Source: Glaciecola sp041380235 (GTDB lineage Bacteria; Pseudomonadota; Gammaproteobacteria; Enterobacterales; Alteromonadaceae). From it: a stretch of DNA of 64,000 nt. Positions within the stretch are counted from its first letter, which is position 1, and each line of letters opens with the position of its first letter. The stretch spans positions 62,001 through 126,000 of the forward strand of contig NZ_JBGIYY010000005.1 in NCBI RefSeq assembly GCF_041380235.1, read 5' to 3'. This document shows, piece by piece, positions 25,474-34,166 of this stretch. A program made the translations under genes and the position numbers. A model generated the notes under the pieces. The model was not told the DNA's origin. It made no database searches and was given only the letters and a program-made list of their open reading frames with translations.

Positions 25474-28308
25474 TTATTGCGGTATCCGAAACTCATATTT
25501 GCCCGCCGAGTATAACTGCATCTCTCTATCTGGTAGTGCTACCCATGCTCTAGTATTGTTAGGGATGGTAATTCGCCAATGAATCTCAGTGCCTTTACGT
25601 TGCCAAACGCTTGCAATAACACCATAGCCGCTGTCATAGCGCGTATCCACCTCATTCAGCCCTTTTGGGAAAGCGGGTTTTAACATGAATTCTTGAAAAC
25701 CTACGCTGTTTTCTAAGGGACGGATGCCGCCCAAACCTTGATAGAACCAGCCATCGTATCCGCTGTGAAATGGATGATTTAAAGAGCGCAGCGGGCCTCT
25801 GCCGGTGTTTGGGTCAAATGCGCCTTTTCTTTCCCATAGCGTGGTGCCACCTAACTCATCAAAAAGATAAGAAAACCCAGGGTAGCCCTGCGCTTTAAAA
25901 ATATTAAAAGCGGTGTCGGCGTAGCCATAGTCGCTTAGCGCTAGGTAGAGCCATGTTTGCCCCAGAGCGCCTACTGAAGAGTGCCCCTTCCACTTCTCGA
26001 CCACATCTTTATTCAAAGCATCGGCAACGCTCTGTCTAAGAGCAACAGGCGTAATCTCAAACCTGAGGGCCATTGCATCGGCAGTTTGGCTGCCGTAATG
26101 TCCGCTTTGTTCGTCATATAGCGCGCGATGAAAACCTTCTTTTAAGTTGTTGTGCAGGGTGGTGAATGTTTCTTGGTCATTGGGTTTTCCGAGTACTTGG
26201 GCAATTTTGCTCATATAGTTTGCCGCTTGCGTAAATAGCGCAGTACTGGTAACCGTGGTGCTGGTCCATTGCGGGGTGCCGCGGCCGCCAACCCTAGGTG
26301 TGCCCGGTGCAATTACCGGATCGCACCAGTCGCCATAGCCGGTGCTAATCAAAAAGTCGCGCATTTGCGTTTGGCCAAATTCCATGTATTCAAGCAGGCT
26401 TTGGTATTGGTCTTTTAACACCTGAATGTCTCCATGGTGGCGATAGTGTTCCCAAGCAATAAAGACTTCTGCAACCGCCCAATCTACCTTTTTTGCACCG
26501 GTACGTTTGCCCGGAACAACCGTTGGCGCAATATTGATTGAGGTCTTGAAATCGCCTAGATATTTGGGCCAGAAGGTTTGCATATTAAAGTTGTAGTTAC
26601 CGGTAATGAGCGCAGCGTGAGCATCACCTGTCCATCCTGCCTTTTCTCGTATGGGGCAATCCAAGGGTACGCTCATAAGGTTGCTTTCGTAAGTCCACAA
26701 TGCTGTGTTATGAATGCGATTGAGTAAGGGGTCGGAGCTTTCAAAATGGCCAACTCGCTCTACATCGCTGCGAATTAAATTGGCAGTGATTAAGTCAAGC
26801 GAAGGCGCTTCGTTAAGGCCTGTGACCTCGATATAACGAAACCCATGCCATGAGAAGCTAGGTGTCCAGCTCCCTTCATTGTTTTCAGATGCAATATATG
26901 CGTTCACTGCATTTAAGTGGGTTGCCCAACTGCCGCCGCTCAATTGACTAATATTGCCCTTGGCGTCGGCCCATTCGGCGAAACGAAGATACAAGCCTTG
27001 ACCGGGAGCTAAGGACAGCATGTCTAAATTGACGCTTGGCAAGCCAGTGAAGTTTTGCCCAAAATCAAACACCCAGACGCCTTCACTTGGATTTAATAGA
27101 GCAACAGGGCGCATCTCTTTAACAGCACGTATTGGTGGCAAAAGCTGGGGCTGCATACTTTGGGTGGGCCAAGTTTCTAGTACCTTGACGGCTTCCCACT
27201 GGCTATTATTGTGGCTATTGCTGTGGCTAATGCTATGCCAGTCTTTAATAGCTTTGTTGGCATCAAACACCTCGCCTGAAAATATGCCCTCTTTCACTAT
27301 TGGCGATGGGTGGCTTACCCAGTTTTCATTCGAATAAACGCTGCTTGTGCTGCCGTCGGTAAAGCGCAAGTCCAACTGCGCAATAAACGTAGGTTGCCCA
27401 AAGGTGTATGAACCTCTGTCTCGCGTGGCATAGTCACCGTCTGGATTTTTCCAGCGACTAAAAGCGATATTTTCGTCATACCAGCCACTGCCCAAATGCA
27501 CAGCGATAACGTTTTCACCTTGCGTAATAAATTGACTGACCTCGTCGGTGTTGTAAAGAATGCGCTTATCAAAATCGGTTTGCCCCGGGTCCATAAGGCG
27601 GTCTTTGACTTTTTTGCCGTTGATGAAGATTTCATAATAGCCACCCGCAGTACTGTGCAATTTGGCGCTTTCAATCACTTTGTTTGTAGTGAATTCATAG
27701 CGAAACAAGCTTGCGGTCGGCATGCTATGAAGTTTTTCGATAGCGGGCGTACCGATGCTGCCATCTTCATTCTCTACCGTACCTACCAAATTAACCCAAT
27801 GCGATATTGCCGCTGTGCTATCAACTACTTTTGGAACTGCCGCTTGCAGCCATTTGGCTTGCCAGTCATCTATGCTGAGTAATCCCATTTCCCAGCGTGA
27901 GATGGTGCTCCACAGCTGTGGTGTCTCGCTGCCTTCTTGCCAAACTCTGACTCGCCAAAAAGCAATATCGTTTTTGTTTAGGGGCTGTCCGCCATAGGCA
28001 ATGTTGCGGGACGATTGGCCCTCAACCTTACCGCTATCCCAAAGGTCAGTGTTGTCGTTTAGCAGCCCCGACTCTGAGCTTGCCACCTGAATTTGAAAAG
28101 CCCGTTGTTTTTTAACCCCAGCGAGCCAAGATAGCGCCGGTTGCGAACGATGAACATTGATAGGGTTCACGTTTCCCTCTACTAAAAGGGCAGTGGGTGC
28201 GCTTGTATACCCCTGTGGCGTTATTTCGATATTAGGCGTTGAGCATGCGACTACAATCAGCACAAATGTGCAGAGTATGCTTAGCTTAATTGTTGAATGT
28301 ATGTGCAT
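25474..28308 (-). CDS. GH78 alpha-L-rhamnosidase, lipoprotein (DCPIRE subgroup)
   Basis: 944 residues, lipobox VVAC (Cys22). Bac_rhamnosid_N domain (SAPTALLVEGNVNPINVHRS), beta-sandwich, alpha/alpha6 barrel and C-terminal beta domain are present. The catalytic acid is in DCPIREKAGWTGD (550-562, E555) and the base in TTLWERK (E826). It shares these shortened DCPIRE and WERK motifs, and long identical blocks such as LMDPGQTD and KRILYNTDEV, with the GH78 at 38379. The two form a second GH78 subgroup distinct from the tandem pair at 5953/8854. It starts 9 bp after the isomerase-like gene, so translational coupling is likely. Hydrolysis of rhamnose from desulfated ulvan oligomers is inferred. Confidence 0.92.
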   Translation of the reverse strand: MHIHSTIKLSILCTFVLIVVACSTPNIEITPQGYTSAPTALLVEGNVNPINVHRSQPALSWLAGVKKQRAFQIQVASSESGLLNDNTDLWDSGKVEGQSSRNIAYGGQPLNKNDIAFWRVRVWQEGSETPQLWSTISRWEMGLLSIDDWQAKWLQAAVPKVVDSTAAISHWVNLVGTVENEDGSIGTPAIEKLHSMPTASLFRYEFTTNKVIESAKLHSTAGGYYEIFINGKKVKDRLMDPGQTDFDKRILYNTDEVSQFITQGENVIAVHLGSGWYDENIAFSRWKNPDGDYATRDRGSYTFGQPTFIAQLDLRFTDGSTSSVYSNENWVSHPSPIVKEGIFSGEVFDANKAIKDWHSISHSNSHNNSQWEAVKVLETWPTQSMQPQLLPPIRAVKEMRPVALLNPSEGVWVFDFGQNFTGLPSVNLDMLSLAPGQGLYLRFAEWADAKGNISQLSGGSWATHLNAVNAYIASENNEGSWTPSFSWHGFRYIEVTGLNEAPSLDLITANLIRSDVERVGHFESSDPLLNRIHNTALWTYESNLMSVPLDCPIREKAGWTGDAHAALITGNYNFNMQTFWPKYLGDFKTSINIAPTVVPGKRTGAKKVDWAVAEVFIAWEHYRHHGDIQVLKDQYQSLLEYMEFGQTQMRDFLISTGYGDWCDPVIAPGTPRVGGRGTPQWTSTTVTSTALFTQAANYMSKIAQVLGKPNDQETFTTLHNNLKEGFHRALYDEQSGHYGSQTADAMALRFEITPVALRQSVADALNKDVVEKWKGHSSVGALGQTWLYLALSDYGYADTAFNIFKAQGYPGFSYLFDELGGTTLWERKGAFDPNTGRGPLRSLNHPFHSGYDGWFYQGLGGIRPLENSVGFQEFMLKPAFPKGLNEVDTRYDSGYGVIASVWQRKGTEIHWRITIPNNTRAWVALPDREMQLYSAGKYEFRIPQ

Positions 28309-28317
28309 ATTAAATAC

Positions 28318-29196
28318 CTAATTGTCGTTCATGTTATTGAGAACAGCTTGCAAACCTATCATTGAGGCTTTTACAGATTGCATGGGGGATAGTGGCTCTG
28401 GGTATTCCTCTTGCTCAATCACAATCCACTGTGTGCCGCCATATTCAATGTTGGCTTTAATCAAGCTCTGCCAATCGTAATTATCCTGTCCCAATATCAC
28501 CTGAGTTTGGGCAGGTACTGCCGCTGGCTTTCCTTGATAGCTTCTAATTTTATAGTGTGTGGTTAGGGTTCGATTTGGGTAGCGTTTTACGTAGTCTACC
28601 GGGTCTTTGTTAGCAAATTTGGCCCAGCCAACGTCTAACTGCAATGCAAATTCCTGTGGTGTATTTTGGGCAATAAAATCCCAAAAAGTAGTCTCTTCAA
28701 AAGGCTCAAATTCTAGAGCATGATTGTGATAACCCAATGTGAGCCCCATGCGACGAGCCCGGTGAAAAGTCTCAGTGAGCTCTTCGCTCAAAGGGGCAAT
28801 GTTATCTGGATCGTTCGCGCGTTTATCGTAAGGAATGATAACTAGCTCAACGCCAAGCTGTTTGAAAAAGAGCAAGGCGCGCTCGCCTTTCTCGCCTTGT
28901 AGGTTGTTAAGCGGAATATGCGCGCCACTAGCCTCTAAACCAATACTGCTTAAAAACTGCTTAAGGCCTTTTGGGTCATCCTCGTATGGCCCATAGCGCC
29001 CAGCAAACTCAACTCCGTCAAAGCCTAAGGCAGAAATCTGCGTTAGCGTTTGTTTAAAATCACGTTGAACTTGTTCTTTTACTGAATGCAGTTGAAGACT
29101 AATTTTTGGAAGATCACTGGTCCGTTTAGGCGCTTGCGCGGACAAGCAAAATGGTAATAGCGACAACAATACTATCAGGATAGCAGGCTTTAACAT
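28318..29196 (-). CDS. Secreted TIM-barrel sugar isomerase/epimerase-like protein
   Basis: 292 residues with a signal peptide (MLKPAILIVLLSLLPFCLSA), so periplasmic. The xylose-isomerase-like TIM barrel (AP_endonuc_2 family) is seen in ISLQLHSVKEQVQRDF, LGFDGVEFAGRYGPY, LGYHNHALEFEP, LQLDVGWAKFANKDPVDYVK and WIVIEQEEYPEP; the His and Glu/Asp residues of these strands would bind a metal. Such exported proteins often occur beside oxidoreductases in sugar loci and can act on keto-sugars or keto-glycosides rather than on sugar phosphates. That is relevant here because a GMC dehydrogenase starts divergently 261 bp away. First gene of the leftward operon with GH78 and PL24. Good ribosome site (GGAGAGG). 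Reaction unknown. Confidence 0.82.
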   Translation of the reverse strand: MLKPAILIVLLSLLPFCLSAQAPKRTSDLPKISLQLHSVKEQVQRDFKQTLTQISALGFDGVEFAGRYGPYEDDPKGLKQFLSSIGLEASGAHIPLNNLQGEKGERALLFFKQLGVELVIIPYDKRANDPDNIAPLSEELTETFHRARRMGLTLGYHNHALEFEPFEETTFWDFIAQNTPQEFALQLDVGWAKFANKDPVDYVKRYPNRTLTTHYKIRSYQGKPAAVPAQTQVILGQDNYDWQSLIKANIEYGGTQWIVIEQEEYPEPLSPMQSVKASMIGLQAVLNNMNDN

Positions 29197-29457
29197 GGTC
29201 GCCTCTCCACTCTTTTTTTTGACTGAATGTGATTGTATATGATTTGTTAATTATTGTCTTGAAAAATAGAGTGTATTGTAAATTGCTTTTAAAGCATTGT
29301 TTTTATGGTTAAAAATTATATTTAACATCTCATTTACTTTAATGGAATGCCTTTACCTTGCTTTGTTAGTGAATAAATGCTCAAATCTGGTCATTAAGCG
29401 TCGCGGCGTCGTCAAAATTAGATATATGAGATCTTAAGGCGATCGGAAGAGGGTTGT
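29197..29457. promoter_or_regulatory. Divergent promoter region between isomerase-like and GMC genes
   Basis: 261 bases feeding two divergent transcription units. It is AT-rich near the isomerase side and contains ATTGTATATGATTTG at about 29232, which loosely resembles the ATTGT half-sites near 38337 and 53280. No clear -35/-10 pair can be fixed by eye. The + strand gene has a strong ribosome site (AAGAGGG). Confidence 0.35.
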
Positions 29458-31173
29458 ATGACAGAAATTTATGACGTAATTGTTGTTGGCTCTGGTATAA
29501 CAGGCGGGTGGGCAGCGAAAGAGTTTTGTGAAAAAGGTTTTAAAACTTTGGTTATTGAACGTGGTCGCAATGTCGAACATCGCGGTCCGGAATATAGCGA
29601 TATGCAGGCACCTTGGGACATTCAGAATCGTAATTTATTGCCTGAAAGTTTTGGTGAAGATGCCCGTTACACCAATATTCAAGGTAAAGGTTTTTTTAAA
29701 GGGGCTACCCAACAGTTTTTCACCGACGATAGCGAACATCCAATCTCTTATCCTGAAGACCGCCCAGTAAGGTGGGTACGAAGCTACCAATTAGGTGGGC
29801 GCTCGTTAACTTGGGGGCGGCAATCCTTGCGTTGGGGCCCAAAAGACTTTGAAGCGAATGCAAAAGATGGCTATGGCATAGCATGGCCCATCGGCTACGA
29901 GGATTTAGCTCCTTGGTATGATTATGTTGAATCCTTTGTTGGTATCTCGGCTAATAAAGACGATATTGACGTACTACCTAATGGCGTTTTCCAGAAACCA
30001 TGGGAAATGAGCTGCGCTGAACGTTTTATTTCTGATAACTTAGCAAAAGCCTACACTGACCGACGTCTCATTATTGGTCGAGCTGCAAATATCACTGAGC
30101 CTACTCAAGAACAAAAAGAATTAGGGCGTGGTCAATGCCAGGCGCGTTCTTATTGCCAGAGAGGCTGCACATTTGGAGCATACTTTAGCTCACTTTCAGC
30201 AACCTTACCTGCAGCAAAACGCACAGGCAATCTCACTGTAGTAACCGACGCAATTGTCACTAAAGTTAATTACGACGAAAAAGCTAAGCGTGCATCTGGT
30301 GTGACGGTGATTGACAGCAACACGAAACAAGAACGTCATTATCATGCTCGAGTTGTATTTTTATGTGCATCGGCATTTGCGTCGGTGCAAATCTTACTTA
30401 ACTCCAAGTCAAAATATTTTCCTAATGGTATTGCCAATTCAAGTGGTGCACTTGGGCACTACATCATGGACCATTTTACGGGCGTGCTGACAAATGCCGT
30501 CGTTCCCGGTTTTGAAGACAGGGTCGCATTTGGTCGCAGGCCAATCGCGACTTATATTCCCAACTACCGTCATGAGCAGTATGAAGGCATTGATTTTGTT
30601 CGCGGATATGGCTATCAAGCCACCGCCCAGCAACGACGAAATACTGGCACAAATGCCAGCAGTCAAGGTCTTGGTAAAACGGCCAAAGACAAGAGTCGGC
30701 AGGATTCTGTGTGGCGCTTCATTACCATCATGTTCGGTGAAATGCTGCCTTACTATGAGAATAGAGCGAGTTTACACCCCAGTAAAAAAGACCAATGGGG
30801 AATTCCGTTGTTGCATGTAGATGCGGAAATTAAAACCAATGAACGCAAGATGATTAAGCAAGCCGCTATCGACATTCAAGAAATGCTAGAAGTGGCAGGT
30901 TGCACAGATATTTCAATTGACCAAGTACCTGACAATCATCATATCCAAATTGGCGATAGGATCCATGAAATGGGAGGCGCCTGTATGGGTAGTGACCCGA
31001 AAACATCAGTGTTAAACAAGTGGGCGCAAAGTCACGATGTAGACAATTTATTTGTTACCGATGGAGCCTGTATGTCTTCTTGCGCCACGCAAAATCCATC
31101 GCTGACCTATATGGCAATTACCGCGCGAGCCGCTGATTATGCTGCTAAATTATTAAAAAGTGGAACAATATAG
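29458..31173 (+). CDS. GMC-type FAD dehydrogenase, catalytic subunit, with putative Fe-S motif
   Basis: 571 residues. N-terminal FAD-binding Rossmann motif GSGITGG (11-17) with the ERGR acid at the end of the second strand; C-terminal GMC domain with IHEMGGACMG (His503, likely catalytic) and TQNPSLTYMA. Cysteines C227-x5-C233-x3-C237 (GQCQARSYCQRGC) match the spacing I recall for the [3Fe-4S] ligands of bacterial FAD-glucose dehydrogenase alpha subunits. It has no signal peptide and is followed 45 bp later by a small subunit with a Tat signal, so it probably hitchhikes to the periplasm. It oxidises a sugar hydroxyl and passes electrons on; the substrate (rhamnose, xylose, uronate or a glycoside) is unknown. 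No dedicated cytochrome subunit is adjacent. Confidence 0.85.
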   Translation: MTEIYDVIVVGSGITGGWAAKEFCEKGFKTLVIERGRNVEHRGPEYSDMQAPWDIQNRNLLPESFGEDARYTNIQGKGFFKGATQQFFTDDSEHPISYPEDRPVRWVRSYQLGGRSLTWGRQSLRWGPKDFEANAKDGYGIAWPIGYEDLAPWYDYVESFVGISANKDDIDVLPNGVFQKPWEMSCAERFISDNLAKAYTDRRLIIGRAANITEPTQEQKELGRGQCQARSYCQRGCTFGAYFSSLSATLPAAKRTGNLTVVTDAIVTKVNYDEKAKRASGVTVIDSNTKQERHYHARVVFLCASAFASVQILLNSKSKYFPNGIANSSGALGHYIMDHFTGVLTNAVVPGFEDRVAFGRRPIATYIPNYRHEQYEGIDFVRGYGYQATAQQRRNTGTNASSQGLGKTAKDKSRQDSVWRFITIMFGEMLPYYENRASLHPSKKDQWGIPLLHVDAEIKTNERKMIKQAAIDIQEMLEVAGCTDISIDQVPDNHHIQIGDRIHEMGGACMGSDPKTSVLNKWAQSHDVDNLFVTDGACMSSCATQNPSLTYMAITARAADYAAKLLKSGTI

Positions 31174-31218
31174 ACCGGCGGTAATCTTATTAAATTGTGT
31201 AAGCGTAAGGAAAATCGT

Positions 31219-31803
31219 ATGTTAGAAACTAAAATAACGCGAAGAGTATTTTTGGGTACCACTGCTTTTGTGGTGTCAGCGCCGCTTTTGGCAAGCTTGC
31301 CGGTAAGCGAAAGTAAAATTGGCCTGCAAAAAATACTCGAGCCCGGTCAGTTTTTTGATGCAAAAGAGCTAACGGTGTTAGTCGATATCGCTGAAATCAT
31401 GATCCCGCGCACCGATACGCCGGGCGCAAGCGACGCGCATGTTATTCCTGTTCTTGATGCGTTAATGCTAACTTGGGCAGGTACCGAAACAAAGCAGCGT
31501 TATCGCGCATTTATCAAACAAGCAGACAAACTTGCCAGAGATACCTACGATTCTGCATATCAAGATGCCTCCCAAGCTGAGCGAGTGGCTTTAATTACTG
31601 AGCTTGATAAACGTGCCTTCGCGAATAAATTCTCAGATCTGTCAATTAACTATCGCAAGCTTAAAGAAATGATTTTTCATATTTACTATACTTCAGAAGA
31701 AGCAAATCCTGACTACATGCTTATTCCCGGGAGCTATAAAGGATGTGTGACAAGAGCTGAATATAAACAAATGGTGGATGAACGCTTGGGTCGAGTATCG
31801 TGA
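31219..31803 (+). CDS. Small subunit of GMC dehydrogenase (gluconate 2-dehydrogenase subunit 3-like), Tat signal
   Basis: 194 residues from the ATG at 31219, chosen because of the upstream AGG and because it places a Tat motif (TRRVFLG) at residues 7-13. It belongs to the gluconate 2-dehydrogenase subunit 3 family: AKELTVLVDIAEIMIPRTDT with PGASDAHVIPVLD is the family signature. In related enzymes this subunit helps fold and export the FAD subunit as a folded complex through Tat. It is paired with the GMC gene 45 bp upstream. It is homologous to the subunit encoded at 33589-34155. Confidence 0.85.
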   Translation: MLETKITRRVFLGTTAFVVSAPLLASLPVSESKIGLQKILEPGQFFDAKELTVLVDIAEIMIPRTDTPGASDAHVIPVLDALMLTWAGTETKQRYRAFIKQADKLARDTYDSAYQDASQAERVALITELDKRAFANKFSDLSINYRKLKEMIFHIYYTSEEANPDYMLIPGSYKGCVTRAEYKQMVDERLGRVS

Positions 31804-31848
31804 ATACCCGCGGTTGCTGCGGTTGCTAATATTACTTCTTAGATGCAG

Positions 31849-31886
31849 AAAAAAAGGGGGGGCGCAATGCAGTGTTGTCACCCCTT
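31849..31886 (-). terminator. Rho-independent terminator of the leftward GMC operon
   Basis: Read on the - strand, AAGGGG (31886-31881) pairs with CCCCTT in the run at 31859-31854, and a run of seven T follows (complement of 31849-31855). It lies just after the stop of the GMC gene at 31893. The loop is long (about 20 bases), so efficiency is uncertain. Confidence 0.55.
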
Positions 31887-31892
31887 GATAAT

Positions 31893-33587
31893 TTAAAGTT
31901 TACGGGCTTTTATTTGCTTGTCTGCATAGTCAACTGCTCTCGCTGCTAAGGCCATATAGGTCAAACTTGGATTTTGAGTGCCTGCACTTGTCATACAGGC
32001 ACCGTCAGTTACAAACACATTAGGAACGTCATGCATCTGGTTCCATTTATTGAGCACACTGGTATTGGGATCGTGGCCCATTCGCGCTGTTCCCATTTCG
32101 TGGATACATGCACCTACCGCTGACTCAGATAACAAATTGCGACCGCGTATATTAGTACAGCCAGCTGCTTCAAGCATTTCAATTGCGCATTTAACTCCAT
32201 GTTCACGCATTTTGATTTCATTTTCGCGTAATTTAGCGTCAAATGTAATAATTGGCATGCCGTTCTTGTCGCGTTTGTCAAAATTGAGATACATACGATT
32301 TTCGTGGTAGGGTAATATCTCGCCAAAACATTCCATGTTGATTCGCCACTTACCAGGTTTAAGTATGGCATCTTTTAGTTCTGGTCCGACCACCCCATCA
32401 GGAGAGTTAGTTACCCTGCTGGCGGCGCCTTGATAGCTAAAATTTCGAATGTAGTCTTTTTGACGTGTCCTGTCATCGATATTGGTAAAAGGAGGGATAA
32501 AAAAGCCCTTGGGTCGACGACCTTTATAGTACTCTTCCTCTAGCCCTTCTAGAGTGCCCGATGCTCCCATTCTGTAGTGGTGATCCATCAAATTATGGCC
32601 TAACTCGCCGCTAGTATTGCCTAAACCATTGGGAAAGGTTTCAGAGCGACTGTTTAACAATATAGCAGCTGTGCCGACAGTGCTAGCGTTACAGAATATT
32701 ATGCGCGCTTCATATATTGTTGTTTCACCCGTGTTAGCATCTTTTACTTTGACGCCGCTTGCTTTTTTCAAAACCTTGTCATAAATCACTTCCATTACGA
32801 TGGCGTCAGATTTTAAGGTCAAATTACCAGTGTCTTTAGCGACGGGCAGGGTGGCAGATTGCGTACTGAAATACGCGCCAAATGGGCAGCCTCGCTTGCA
32901 GCGATTTCTTGCCATACATTGGCCGCGGGTGCCTAAATGGACCTCTGGGTTGTACTCACTCAGATTAGCCGTGCGACATGGCGTTACGACACGATCAGGG
33001 TACTTAGCTCGTACCGCGGCACGCATGTTTACTTCTGCGGCGTTAAGCGGGAAGGGCGCAATAAATTTACCATCAGGGGCCTGTTTTAAGCCTTCAGGTT
33101 GTCCTGCAATACCTACAAAAGTTTCAACATAATCGTACCAAGGTTCAATATCGGCATAGCGTATGGGCCAATCTACGGCGATCCCTTCTTTTTTGTTGGC
33201 TTCAAAGTCAATATCGCTCCAGCGTGGACAATGGCGCCCCCACATAACTGAGCGCCCGCCTACGTGATGACCGCGGATCCAAGCAAAGGGCTCGTCTTCA
33301 TCATAAGGATACTCATCGTCTTTATTAATAAAATGCTTTACATCTTCTTTTACCCACCATGCCAACTTATCTTGTTTAAAGAAGTGCTTTTCTTTTTCTT
33401 CTAGGCTCACGTTGCCTTGATTTGGCAGGTCCCACTTATCTAGATGCGCTGTGGGATAGTCACCATGCTCCACCATGCGACCTCGTTCGAGCATTAGCGT
33501 TTTATAACCTTTTTTACAAAGCTCCATAGCGCTGTATCCGCCTGAAATACCGGAGCCGATAACAATTGCGTCAAATTTAGTATTCAT
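31893..33587 (-). CDS. GMC-type FAD dehydrogenase, catalytic subunit (second copy), with putative Fe-S motif
   Basis: 564 residues from the ATG at 33587, just after the stop of the small-subunit gene; a start 8 codons earlier would overlap that gene. FAD motif GSGISGG near residue 11; C-terminal IHEMGTARMGHDP and TQNPSLTYMA. It carries the same cysteine pattern as its homologue, C224-x5-C230-x3-C234 (GQCMARNRCKRGC), consistent with a 3Fe-4S relay. It has no signal peptide and would be exported with its Tat partner. Last gene of the leftward operon GH105, sugar-binding protein, sulfatase, small subunit, GMC. The two GMC proteins align along their whole length but differ in many places, so they are old paralogues probably acting on different sugars. 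Confidence 0.85.
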   Translation of the reverse strand: MNTKFDAIVIGSGISGGYSAMELCKKGYKTLMLERGRMVEHGDYPTAHLDKWDLPNQGNVSLEEKEKHFFKQDKLAWWVKEDVKHFINKDDEYPYDEDEPFAWIRGHHVGGRSVMWGRHCPRWSDIDFEANKKEGIAVDWPIRYADIEPWYDYVETFVGIAGQPEGLKQAPDGKFIAPFPLNAAEVNMRAAVRAKYPDRVVTPCRTANLSEYNPEVHLGTRGQCMARNRCKRGCPFGAYFSTQSATLPVAKDTGNLTLKSDAIVMEVIYDKVLKKASGVKVKDANTGETTIYEARIIFCNASTVGTAAILLNSRSETFPNGLGNTSGELGHNLMDHHYRMGASGTLEGLEEEYYKGRRPKGFFIPPFTNIDDRTRQKDYIRNFSYQGAASRVTNSPDGVVGPELKDAILKPGKWRINMECFGEILPYHENRMYLNFDKRDKNGMPIITFDAKLRENEIKMREHGVKCAIEMLEAAGCTNIRGRNLLSESAVGACIHEMGTARMGHDPNTSVLNKWNQMHDVPNVFVTDGACMTSAGTQNPSLTYMALAARAVDYADKQIKARKL

Positions 33588-33588
33588 A

Positions 33589-34155
33589 TTATTCTGCCCA
33601 AGCCTTACCACCCACTTCTTTCACGCTAATGCGTGGAATGTACTGCACTGGAATTGGAAGGTAGTTTAAATGTTTTTCGGCGACTTCTTCTGTTGCCAAA
33701 TAGTATGAAATGGTCTGTTGTTTTAAATCGATATAGGCGCGATACACAGGGTCTTGCTTATTATATGATTTTGCCTCTATGCCCTTGATGATTGATAGCT
33801 GTGCATCAGCGTCAGCGCTTGCAAAGTTTTGCTCAGCAAGATATCCCTGTAACAGTGCAAATCGTTTTAGAAATTCGTCTCGATATCCATGTTTAAATAC
33901 CTTATTAAACATATTGTCCATAATACTAGGAACCTTCACATCAGATGCGGAGGGAGTGTCCGTCCTGGGCAAGATCACGTCCATTACTTGGGTAAGCTGA
34001 GCATAAACTTCTTTACTAAAAAATGCGGGTGTGCGGTTTAACGTGCCCGCCGATGCGTCATTTACTGATGCATATAACAATGAACTCGTTAGCGGCGATA
34101 GCATCGCTGAGCCTGTCAATGCAGCTGCTAGTTTGAGTATGTCTCGTCTTTCCAT
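33589..34155 (-). CDS. Small subunit of GMC dehydrogenase (gluconate 2-dehydrogenase subunit 3-like), Tat signal
   Basis: 188 residues beginning MERRDILKLAAALTGSAM, a twin-arginine signal. The family core VYAQLTQVMDVILPRTDT and PSASDVKVPSIMD matches the subunit at 31219. Its stop lies one base from the start of the GMC gene, so the two are translationally coupled. Here the small subunit comes before the FAD subunit, while in the 29458-31803 pair it comes after. Ribosome site AAGAGGT. Role: chaperone or export partner and structural subunit. Confidence 0.85.
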   Translation of the reverse strand: MERRDILKLAAALTGSAMLSPLTSSLLYASVNDASAGTLNRTPAFFSKEVYAQLTQVMDVILPRTDTPSASDVKVPSIMDNMFNKVFKHGYRDEFLKRFALLQGYLAEQNFASADADAQLSIIKGIEAKSYNKQDPVYRAYIDLKQQTISYYLATEEVAEKHLNYLPIPVQYIPRISVKEVGGKAWAE

Positions 34156-34166
34156 GTTGTTACCTC

